A stretch of 5,503 bases of DNA from Chloroflexia bacterium (GTDB lineage Bacteria; Chloroflexota; Chloroflexia; Thermomicrobiales; UBA6265), in NCBI GenBank assembly GCA_030430125.1, contig JAUIGA010000230.1:1-5503 (forward strand), written 5' to 3'. Every line of letters starts with the position of its first letter. The first letter of the stretch is position 1. Below are positions 1 to 5,503 of the stretch, piece after piece. Made by a program: the position numbers and the translations under genes. Under the pieces are notes generated by a model. It did not search any database and had not been told where the DNA came from. It saw only the letters and a list, made by a program, of their open reading frames with translations.

Positions 1-1225
1 TGTAGGTCGCGTTCTCTTCGGATTCGACCTCGGCCTCGATACCCATCTGCCTCAGCTGTTCCTGCACCACAATGGAGGTATTCGAAAGGTAGGAATACTG
101 TGCCCAGGTCAGCAACCCGACCACCTTGTCCGACGGCCAACCCAGATCGGTCAGCGTCGCCGCGGCCGCTTCGACATCGCCGTCACCGGGCTGATCCGGA
201 TATCCGTACCACAGCGATTCGGGATACATGCCCAGCAGCGGCTCGCCGTGCCCGAATACGGCGGCATCGATGATGGCCCGCCGCTGGATGCCTGCCGCGA
301 TCGCCTGCCGGATTTCCGGTCGATCGAACGGCTCGCGACGCGTGTTGAACACCATCATCCGCAGGTTTGTGGTGATCCCTCCCGCCAGTCCAACACCGCT
401 GGATTGTTCGATGATCTCGTAGTCCTTGTGTGGCGCCCCCTGGATCAAATCCACGGTTCCGGACACGAGCGCGGTCGTCCGGGCGGTATCGTCCGGGATG
501 ATCTGGAGCTCGAGCGCATCCACAAACGGCGTTCCGGGGTCCCAATACTCCGGGTTTCGCTCGTATCGAACGATGGTGTTGGGCACGTACTCGACAAACC
601 TGAACGGTCCGGTTCCCACCATCGTCTGGCTCAGACCGTCGCCGTCCTCGATCTCCTCCCGCGGGACAATCGCAAATCCGCGGCGGCAGAGATTCAGGAG
701 GAGCGAGGCATTCGGTTGATTCAGGCTCACCACCACGGTGTGGGCGTCCGGGGCCTCGATGGCATTGACATCTTCGAGATACGTAACGAATGGGGAGCCG
801 GTGTTCGGATCCTGAATTCGCTCGAAGGAATAGACCACGTCGTCCGCCACGAGCTCCCGCCCGTTGTGGAACGTGACGCCGGAACGCAAGGTAAATGTGT
901 ACGTCAGCCCATCGCCCGAAACGGTCCAGCTTTCCGCCAGCTTGCCCTCCGGCACGGACTCGGGACTCTCCTTTACAAGACACTCATAGGCCATCTCGGT
1001 GGCCACACTCGCCGCGGCCAGGTTCGACAGGTGAGGATCGAGCTCGGTGGGGTCACCCTGAACACCGAGACGCAGCGTGCCCCCGGGTTTCGGTTCACTG
1101 GCGTCCTGTGCACGGGCACTCGACGGCATAGCGACGGCCATGCCGAGCAACCCGGCCCCGATGGCGAACTCTCGCCGGTCGACTGCGCGTCGATTGCTGG
1201 TCACTTGTGGTGCTGAGTTCCGCAT
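1..1225 (-). CDS. ABC transporter substrate-binding protein, family 5 (peptide/nickel type), C-terminus cut by window edge
   Basis: The protein captures a solute, probably a peptide, outside the membrane and hands it to an ABC importer. The visible part is 408 residues in one uninterrupted frame; about 125 more are expected by comparison with its neighbour. Residues 16-22 (DRREFAI) form a twin-arginine motif, followed by a hydrophobic segment and a likely cleavage site after A-R-A at residue 39, so export is probably by Tat. There is no lipobox cysteine. The mature part opens with GGTLRLGVQGDPTELDPH and carries the family-5 block AESW-x(3)-GDGLTYTF-x-LRSGVTFHNGREL, then GTGPFRFVEY and QIIPDDTARTTALVSGTVDL. 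The ATG at 1225 is chosen because AGAGGA lies 6 bases before it. It follows the paralogue at 1368-3011 in the same direction after 142 bp. The family is clear, the ligand is not: family-5 proteins also bind nickel, heme or sugars. Confidence 0.93.
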   Translation of the reverse strand, partial: MRNSAPQVTSNRRAVDRREFAIGAGLLGMAVAMPSSARAQDASEPKPGGTLRLGVQGDPTELDPHLSNLAAASVATEMAYECLVKESPESVPEGKLAESWTVSGDGLTYTFTLRSGVTFHNGRELVADDVVYSFERIQDPNTGSPFVTYLEDVNAIEAPDAHTVVVSLNQPNASLLLNLCRRGFAIVPREEIEDGDGLSQTMVGTGPFRFVEYVPNTIVRYERNPEYWDPGTPFVDALELQIIPDDTARTTALVSGTVDLIQGAPHKDYEIIEQSSGVGLAGGITTNLRMMVFNTRREPFDRPEIRQAIAAGIQRRAIIDAAVFGHGEPLLGMYPESLWYGYPDQPGDGDVEAAAATLTDLGWPSDKVVGLLTWAQYSYLSNTSIVVQEQLRQMGIEAEVESEENATY

Positions 1226-1231
1226 GTGGTG

Positions 1232-1237
1232 TCCTCT
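1232..1237 (-). promoter_or_regulatory. Ribosome binding site of the second substrate-binding protein gene
   Basis: On the minus strand AGAGGA is followed by six bases (CACCAC) and then the ATG at 1225. This supports that start and shows that the gene can be translated independently of the gene before it. Confidence 0.7.
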
Positions 1238-1301
1238 CGGGAACGAACGGTTCAAACAACTCGCCAATTGAAACATGACCGTCCGGTTCCGGAAAATCCC
1301 A

Positions 1302-1329
1302 CGGCCGGCGATGTTGCCATCGCCGGCCG
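1302..1329 (-). terminator. Strong GC-rich hairpin between the two binding-protein genes; probable terminator or attenuator
   Basis: CGGCCGGCGAT and ATCGCCGGCCG form a perfect 11-bp inverted repeat around a 6-base loop. On the minus strand it begins 38 bases after the stop codon of the upstream gene and is followed by TGGGATTTTCC, a short and delayed T run. On the plus strand the hairpin is followed by CAGTTTTC, so it is nearly symmetrical. The T run is too short for a textbook intrinsic terminator. Partial termination or protection of the 3' end of the first message fits as well. A role as a mobile REP-like element cannot be excluded without seeing other copies. Confidence 0.6.
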
Positions 1330-1367
1330 CAGTTTTCGGAGAATCAGCGTGGTTCGTCGGGGGTAAC

Positions 1368-3011
1368 CTACGACTGGTCGAGCCAGACGCTCCGGATCGA
1401 GCGGTTGGACCCCGTCGGGATGTGCACGTAGCCCCTGACGTGGCTCTTCATCGCCTCGTACTGCTCGGCAATGAAGAGGTTGATCCAAGGCAGGTCCTCC
1501 AGCAGGATCCGCTGGATCTCGGCGTAGATCTCGGCGCGCTCCGCCTGGTCGGTAGCGGACACGCCCTCCAGGATCAGCCGGTCGACCTCCTCGTTGCTGT
1601 AACCCTCGCCGTTCGACGCCTCACCAGTGCCGAAGTTCGACTGAATGACGTCGTTCGGATCGACGTAGGCGCTGGTGCCGGTGACCGACAGGTCGAAGTT
1701 GCCGCCGAAGTAATTCTCCAGCATCACCGCGTTCTCCTGCAGGTCGACCTCACCCTCGATGCCGATCTGGCGCAGCTGCTCCTGGATCACGATCGCCGCG
1801 TTCGACAGGAACGGGTACTGCGCCCACGACTGGATCTGGCACTCGAAGCCGTCGCCCAGCCCAACCGACTCAAGCAGCGCCCGCGCGCCATCAATGTCGA
1901 CCGGTTGGACTTCCGACTCGATCCCGGCCCAGAAGGTGGACGGGAAGATGACGTTTGTCGCGGTGCCATAGCCGAACACCGATGCGTCCACGATCGGGCC
2001 TCGATCGATCGCCATCGCCATCGCCTGTCGCACTTCGAGCTGGTCGAATGGCTCGCGAGTGACGTTGATGCCCATGTAGCGGATGTTCGTGTTCGCGTTG
2101 CCGGTAACCTCGATCGTCTCGTCATCCTCGAAAATCGGGAGGTCCTGCACCGGTGCGTACTCGATCAGGTCGACCGTGCCCGTCACCAGCGCTGTCGTGC
2201 GGGCAGTGTTGTCAGGAATGATCTGAATGATCAGCTCGTCGAGGTATGGCAGCGGGTTTTCCCAGTAGTCCGGGTTCCGCTCCAGCTTGACCTCGGTGTT
2301 GGGGATGTACTCGACAAACCGGAACGGCCCGGTGCCAACCATCACCTGCATCAGATCGCCGTTGGCCTCGACCTCTTCCTGCGGCACGATCGAGATCGAA
2401 CCGCCCATCAACTTCGCGAGGAAGGACGAGTCGGCATTGGTGAGGGTGATCACCAGCGTGTAGTCGTCGACCACTTCCATCGTCGCGATTGACGCGAGAT
2501 CGGACACCGACGGCGACGCCGTTTCGGGATCGAGGATGCGCTCATAGCTGTACTTGACGTCTTCCGCCACGAGCTCGCGCCCGTTGTGAAAGAGCACGCC
2601 CTGGCGGATGTTGAACGTATACGTGATGCCGTCGTCCGAGATGTCCCACGACTCCGCCAGCCCCGGTAGCGGCGCGAGCGTCTCGTCCGTGGTCACGAGC
2701 GTGTCGTAGACGTGCTCGATCACGTGCCATGCGGCCGTGAGCGAGGTCTTGTGCGGATCGAGCTCGGCAGGGTCGGCCTGCACGCCCAGACGCAGGGTGC
2801 CGCCGGCGACCGGATCGCCGTCCTGGCGGGCTGCCGCCGACACACCTATGCCACCACCCATACCATGGAGAGACATCATCGCCGGCAACGAAAGCCCCAA
2901 TGCGCCGCCGCGCACCATCGCCTCGCGACGGGTCAGTCGTCCACTGCGAATCGCGTCGGCAAGCCGTCGCACCTTCTGGAACTCGGACCCATTCGAACGA
3001 ATAGTTGACAT
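1368..3011 (-). CDS. ABC transporter substrate-binding protein, family 5 (peptide/nickel type), Tat-exported, complete
   Basis: This is the extracytoplasmic binding subunit of an ABC importer of the DppA/OppA family (SBP_bac_5). It is 547 residues from the chosen start, a usual length for the family. An N-terminal region of about 26 residues precedes a twin-arginine motif (TRREAMV, residues 27-33), a hydrophobic stretch (ALGLSLPAMM) and a likely cleavage near S-A-A-A at 58-61; no cysteine is present for lipidation. The mature part begins GGTLRLGVQADPAELDPH. The family block AESWDISDDGITYTF, then IRQGVLFHNGREL, is intact, as are GTGPFRFVEY and PDNTARTTALVTGTVDL. The frame extends upstream to a GTG at 3080 and an ATG at 3020, but AAGGA eight bases before the ATG at 3011 favours that one; 3020 remains possible. 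Roughly half of aligned residues match the next gene by eye, so the two are paralogues. The ligand is unknown; peptide is the default guess. Confidence 0.95.
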   Translation of the reverse strand: MSTIRSNGSEFQKVRRLADAIRSGRLTRREAMVRGGALGLSLPAMMSLHGMGGGIGVSAAARQDGDPVAGGTLRLGVQADPAELDPHKTSLTAAWHVIEHVYDTLVTTDETLAPLPGLAESWDISDDGITYTFNIRQGVLFHNGRELVAEDVKYSYERILDPETASPSVSDLASIATMEVVDDYTLVITLTNADSSFLAKLMGGSISIVPQEEVEANGDLMQVMVGTGPFRFVEYIPNTEVKLERNPDYWENPLPYLDELIIQIIPDNTARTTALVTGTVDLIEYAPVQDLPIFEDDETIEVTGNANTNIRYMGINVTREPFDQLEVRQAMAMAIDRGPIVDASVFGYGTATNVIFPSTFWAGIESEVQPVDIDGARALLESVGLGDGFECQIQSWAQYPFLSNAAIVIQEQLRQIGIEGEVDLQENAVMLENYFGGNFDLSVTGTSAYVDPNDVIQSNFGTGEASNGEGYSNEEVDRLILEGVSATDQAERAEIYAEIQRILLEDLPWINLFIAEQYEAMKSHVRGYVHIPTGSNRSIRSVWLDQS

Positions 3012-3019
3012 CTTTCCCA

Positions 3020-3024
3020 TCCTT
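3020..3024 (-). promoter_or_regulatory. Ribosome binding site deciding the start of the first substrate-binding protein
   Basis: On the minus strand AAGGA is followed by eight bases (TGGGAAAG) and the ATG at 3011. The competing ATG at 3020 overlaps this AAGGA and would depend on a GAAGGG lying ten bases upstream of it. The spacing favours 3011, but only by a small margin, and the two proteins would differ by three residues. Confidence 0.5.
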
Positions 3025-3194
3025 GCGTCACCCTTCTGCTGGCACACAGTCGAGCCAGCGCTGATCCGGGCACTATCCACCCGCGAGATTCACCCATCGC
3101 AGGCAGGTCGATTCGGTCGCGCACCTCCTGTACGAAGGCACACCACAACCTGATGCAACGCCGAGCAGGCGTCATCTGGTCACTGGCTGCGTCC

Positions 3195-3200
3195 AGTATA
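3195..3200 (-). promoter_or_regulatory. Possible -10 box for the substrate-binding protein genes
   Basis: On the minus strand TATACT matches five of six bases of the sigma-70 type -10 consensus in otherwise GC-rich DNA, about 180 bases before the start codon. No convincing -35 hexamer lies 16-18 bases upstream (the sequence there reads TGTGGC). A short inverted repeat, ACTGG/CCAGT at 3182-3197, overlaps it. The call is weak. Confidence 0.2.
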
Positions 3201-3358
3201 CGTGCGTCTCTCTCCCCGCCACAGGACGCCTTTGCAATCCACTACGAGTTTGGCCAACCAGTCATTGCCGAACTTCGCCACCGTCCGTCCCTCGAACACC
3301 ACCTTTTCACATGGCTCATTGGAGTGCCTTCCCCGTTGCGCGAAGATTACGATCAGGT

Positions 3359-3374
3359 CACAATCAGGATTGTG
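3359..3374. promoter_or_regulatory. 16-bp dyad-symmetric element, candidate operator
   Basis: CACAATC-AG-GATTGTG is a perfect inverted repeat with 7-bp arms around two bases. Such a short spacer suits a dimeric DNA-binding protein better than an RNA hairpin. A direct repeat ATCAGG occurs at its centre and again about 12 bases upstream. It lies near the middle of the divergent region, where a site could serve both genes. The binding protein is unknown. Confidence 0.35.
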
Positions 3375-3569
3375 GTGGGCTCAGGTAAACCGCTCACGGT
3401 TGGCGCTTGGTCGGCGCAGCTATTCCGCCAGGCGGCATCACTCTGCGCGACGTTCGCTCCATACTCCGCGTCGACTGCCCCACCTTGCGCATCGGGTCGC
3501 CTCTCCGGCGGAAACCTGATTGCGGCGCCACGCCTGACCCAGTGCAACCCAGCGGAGTTCCCGGTCCGA

Positions 3570-3575
3570 TATAAT
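3570..3575 (+). promoter_or_regulatory. Perfect TATAAT -10 box, probable promoter of the regulator
   Basis: TATAAT lies in GC-rich surroundings about 145 bases before the regulator's start codon. The expected transcription start would be near 3582, giving a leader of about 138 bases. The expected -35 position (about 3547-3552, ACCCAG) does not resemble TTGACA and no extended -10 TG is present, so an activator may be needed, or the match may be accidental. Confidence 0.4.
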
Positions 3576-3624
3576 GCGTACAATGCCGTATCCGGCGGAG
3601 TGAACAGTTCGAGGGCGACCCAGA

Positions 3625-3653
3625 GCCGGATCTGGCACGTGCCTGAATCCGGC
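3625..3653 (+). promoter_or_regulatory. Nested palindrome in the regulator's leader, possible operator or leader hairpin
   Basis: Outer arms GCCGGAT (3625-3631) and ATCCGGC (3647-3653) pair perfectly, and between them sits the 10-bp perfect palindrome GGCACGTGCC (3634-3643). The spacers are two and three bases, so the whole 29 bp is almost symmetrical. In RNA it would fold as a 7-bp stem, a small internal loop and a short GC-rich inner stem. It lies downstream of TATAAT and 66 bases before the regulator's ATG, a position suited to autoregulation as a DNA operator or to control at the RNA level. Confidence 0.35.
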
Positions 3654-3709
3654 GAGCGCGGGCAACCGGTCACAGCCAGCATTGGGCCACAGCGTGAATC
3701 GGATCCTGC

Positions 3710-3714
3710 GGAGG
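3710..3714 (+). promoter_or_regulatory. Ribosome binding site of the regulator
   Basis: GGAGG is followed by five bases (TCTCC) and the ATG at 3720. Because the same frame is open far upstream, this site is the main reason, together with the domain start, for placing translation initiation at 3720. Confidence 0.75.
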
Positions 3715-3719
3715 TCTCC

Positions 3720-5503
3720 ATGACCGACAACGGTCGTCACAATCCACCACCGCCGATCAGGGCATTCCTCCTTGGACAGGTTCGCATCCGTGTTGGCGAT
3801 CGCACGATCAGTGACGATGCCTGGACCCTGCGCAGCGCCCGGTCCCTCATGCTCGTGTTGCTGGTGACGCGTGGCCACGCCATGCCGAAAGAACGCGTCC
3901 TCGATATCCTCTGGCCCGAATCCAGCCCCGATGTGGCGAGAAATGCACTGTACAAGGCGCTCCACCTGTTGCGACGGGTTCTCGAACCCGATCTTGCCAG
4001 CGCACGCGCCTCGGTCTACATCGACACGCGCGGCGGCACCATCGGCATCTCGCCGGATGTCGATGTCTGGGTTGATGTTGACGCCTGCGAGTCGAAGCTC
4101 GGGGAAGCGGCAATTGCCGACCCAACCACACGCCGGGATCGCCTGCGCGACGCCGTGAGCCTGTACGGCGGCACGTTGCTTCCCACGGACCTGTACGAAG
4201 ACTGGCCCGTCGCGCGGCGGGAGGCCATCCAGCACGCATGGGAAGGCGCTGTGCTCGACCTTGCCGCGGTCGACCTGGATTCCGGTGAGCCGCAGGCAAG
4301 CGTGCCTGCGCTCGAGTTGCTGCTCTCGATCAATCCCGCACTCGAAGCCGCGCACCGGGCGTTGATGCGCGCGTACCTGGCCACAGGCCAGCGCGATCGG
4401 GCGCTGCGCCAGTACAAGCGGTGCGAAGCCGCGGTCGAACGCGAGCTTGGGCTCCCGCCGGAGTCGGAGACCCAGGCGCTCTATGACGAGCTCCTGGCGG
4501 CGATCCCCGACCGTGATCTGCAACCGAATGCCGCGACCGGCCCATTCAACAATCTGCCCTCACCGCCGACGGCCATCGTGGGTCGCGATCGGGAGATCGA
4601 AATCCTCCAGGGCACCTTGTGGCGCCAAGATGTCCGACTTCTGACCTTGATTGGACCAGGTGGTGTTGGCAAAACGCGGCTGGCGATCGAGGTTGCAGCC
4701 CATCTGGCCGAAGATTTCGCCGACGGCGTCGCGTTCGTGCCGCTGGCCGCGGTCCGTGATCCCGCGCTCGTCGTTGCATCCATTTCCAGCGCCCTCGGGC
4801 TGAGCGAGGAACAGGGCGTTCCACTCGAATCCACGCTCAAGGGGTATCTGCGCTCCCGCGAGATGCTGCTGGTGCTCGACAATTTCGAACAGATCCTGGA
4901 CGCAGGCCGCCACATCGCCGACCTGCTGGCGCACTGTGGATCGCTGACCGTGCTCGTCACCAGCCGCGAGCGCCTCCACCTGCGTGGCGAGCACCTGCAG
5001 GGGATTCCTCCCCTGGCGCTCCCGCGCGCGGAACGGCTGCCTGCCCCCGCCATGCTCGCTCGCTATGGGGCGGTCGCCATGTTCAGCCAGCAGATGCAAC
5101 AGGTCGATCCAGCCTTTCGCATCGGCCCCGAGAACAGCGAGACGATCAGCGCGATCTGCCGGCACCTGGAGGGACTCCCGCTCGCGATCGAGCTGGCAAC
5201 CGCCCGCGCGCGCTTCTTTCCGCTCGACAGCCTGCTTGCCAGGCTCACCAGCCGGCTCGATATCGACGAGGGGCCGCGCGACCTGCCGGATCGGCAGCGC
5301 ACGCTGCGCGCCACGTTTGCGTGGAGCCACGACCTGCTGACGCCACAAGAACAGGCCGTCTTTCGACGGCTGGGAGCCGCGGTCGGCGGATACACGCCAG
5401 ACGCCGCGACCGTCGTCTGCGGGGACGACGATGCCCAGGTAGAACACCACCTTCGGTCGCTCGCCGAAAAGCATCTCATTCGGTGGGAGGATGCCGACCA
5501 CGG
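3720..5503 (+). CDS. SARP-like transcriptional regulator with BTAD domain and NB-ARC/STAND ATPase, C-terminus cut by window edge
   Basis: A cytoplasmic, ATP-dependent transcription regulator; 594 residues are visible. Residues about 12-105 form an OmpR/SARP-type winged helix (AFLLGQVRI near the start, LWPE at 64-67, recognition-helix-like ARNALYKALHLLRRVLEP at 73-90). A BTAD domain follows from about 112 to 259, ending in LGLPPESETQALYDELL. The ATPase begins with VGRDREIE (287-294) and has Walker A GPGGVGKT (312-319), Walker B LLVLDNFE (383-390), TSRERL (414-419) and GLPLAIEL (485-492). A post-ATPase winged helix follows, with LPDRQRTLRATFAWSHDLL at 522-540. All nucleotide-binding motifs look intact. 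Relatives usually continue into TPR-like repeats that sense a ligand or partner, which would lie past the right edge. The domain order begins normally at 3720, so upstream extension is not needed. It diverges from the transporter genes; control of them is inferred from position only. No target or signal is visible. Confidence 0.93.
   Translation, partial: MTDNGRHNPPPPIRAFLLGQVRIRVGDRTISDDAWTLRSARSLMLVLLVTRGHAMPKERVLDILWPESSPDVARNALYKALHLLRRVLEPDLASARASVYIDTRGGTIGISPDVDVWVDVDACESKLGEAAIADPTTRRDRLRDAVSLYGGTLLPTDLYEDWPVARREAIQHAWEGAVLDLAAVDLDSGEPQASVPALELLLSINPALEAAHRALMRAYLATGQRDRALRQYKRCEAAVERELGLPPESETQALYDELLAAIPDRDLQPNAATGPFNNLPSPPTAIVGRDREIEILQGTLWRQDVRLLTLIGPGGVGKTRLAIEVAAHLAEDFADGVAFVPLAAVRDPALVVASISSALGLSEEQGVPLESTLKGYLRSREMLLVLDNFEQILDAGRHIADLLAHCGSLTVLVTSRERLHLRGEHLQGIPPLALPRAERLPAPAMLARYGAVAMFSQQMQQVDPAFRIGPENSETISAICRHLEGLPLAIELATARARFFPLDSLLARLTSRLDIDEGPRDLPDRQRTLRATFAWSHDLLTPQEQAVFRRLGAAVGGYTPDAATVVCGDDDAQVEHHLRSLAEKHLIRWEDADH

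Larger units (their letters stand above)
3153..3428 (+). pseudogene. Coding-like stop-free stretch of unknown origin, possible gene remnant or regulator extension
   Basis: The frame of the regulator stays free of stop codons from 3009 up to its start at 3720. Within it, an ATG at 3153 opens a stretch that includes DAFAIHYEFGQPVIAEL and later LREDYDQVTIRIVVGSG, a mixed, protein-like composition. A hand count over the 69 codons from 3222 to 3428 gives about 67, 42 and 62 percent GC at codon positions 1, 2 and 3, a dip at position 2 typical of coding DNA. After 3428 the frame becomes rich in Ser, Ala and Pro, and the dip is lost. No Shine-Dalgarno sequence precedes 3153, and I recognise no family. 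It may be a decayed gene fragment, an unusual N-terminal extension of the regulator, or chance. Confidence 0.2.
3012..3719. other. Long divergent intergenic region between the transporter genes and the regulator
   Basis: About 700 bp separate the two divergent start codons. I recognise no known gene here. The region holds a possible minus-strand -10 box (3195-3200), a 16-bp dyad (3359-3374), a perfect TATAAT on the plus strand (3570-3575), a nested palindrome (3625-3653), and a stop-free plus-strand frame joined to the regulator, part of which looks coding. The length is more than two ordinary promoters need, leaving room for operators, long leaders or a gene remnant. Confidence 0.7.

Noticed and set aside
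248..1216. Plus-strand open frame of 322 codons
   Set aside because: It is antisense to the clear substrate-binding protein gene and its translation is rich in Arg, Gly and His with no recognisable family; it is a by-product of GC-rich coding DNA.
1282..1293. TCCGGTTCCGGA, a small dyad in the gap between the two binding-protein genes
   Set aside because: It is a 5-2-5 repeat of CCGG that is common by chance in DNA this rich in GC and has no adjacent promoter-like sequence.
1275..2492. Plus-strand open frame of 405 codons
   Set aside because: It lies antisense to the complete binding-protein gene, whose family motifs are intact. The antisense product is dominated by Arg, Asp, Val and Leu repeats typical of complementary-strand reading.
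3078..3080. GTG start giving a 570-residue binding protein
   Set aside because: No ribosome binding site precedes it, and the extra 23 residues do not resemble a signal peptide or the family N-terminus, whereas 3011 has AAGGA at good spacing.
2933..3175. Minus-strand 80-codon frame overlapping the start of the binding-protein gene
   Set aside because: It overlaps the N-terminus of a certain gene in another frame. The AGGAGGT at about 3121-3127 looks like a ribosome site but no start codon is suitably spaced after it.
3202..3519. Plus-strand open frame of 105 codons in the divergent region
   Set aside because: The translation is rich in Arg, Ser and His without family resemblance, and it competes with the better coding signal of the neighbouring frame over the same bases.
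3438..4523. Minus-strand open frame of 361 codons
   Set aside because: It covers the winged-helix and BTAD part of the regulator on the opposite strand and has no protein-like domain pattern.
4560..5501. Minus-strand open frame of 313 codons
   Set aside because: It is antisense to the ATPase domain, where Walker motifs in the correct order prove the plus strand is coding.

Overview
The window is GC-rich DNA with three genes visible, two of them cut by the window edges. Protein style points to a Chloroflexota bacterium, probably of the Thermomicrobia/Sphaerobacter type. The signs are Tat-exported family-5 solute-binding proteins whose signal includes a T-R-R-E-A motif and an L-S-L-P-A-M-M stretch, and a large BTAD plus NB-ARC-type (STAND) regulator with the phrasing G-P-G-G-V-G-K-T ... 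L-V-L-D-N-F-E ... G-L-P-L-A-I-E-L. This placement is an inference from style, not from a marker gene.

Layout. Minus strand, read right to left: a complete peptide/nickel-type ABC transporter substrate-binding protein (3011 to 1368), a 142-bp gap holding a perfect 11-bp-stem hairpin (1302-1329), then a second paralogous substrate-binding protein that starts at 1225 and runs off the left edge after 408 codons. Plus strand: a regulator with a SARP-like DNA-binding domain, a BTAD domain and a STAND ATPase, starting at 3720 and running off the right edge after 594 codons. Between the divergent genes lie about 700 bp (3012-3719) with two inverted repeats, a perfect TATAAT hexamer, and a stop-free stretch that is partly coding-like.

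How the parts may work together. The two binding proteins probably feed an ABC importer for oligopeptides or similar solutes; its permease and ATPase genes are not in the window and would be expected beyond the left edge. The divergent regulator is a natural candidate to control the transporter genes, but this is inferred from position only. The clearest genes belong to known families. The less explained parts are the long divergent intergenic region and the arrangement of duplicated binding proteins separated by a hairpin. I see no tRNA, rRNA, CRISPR array, insertion sequence or phage gene.
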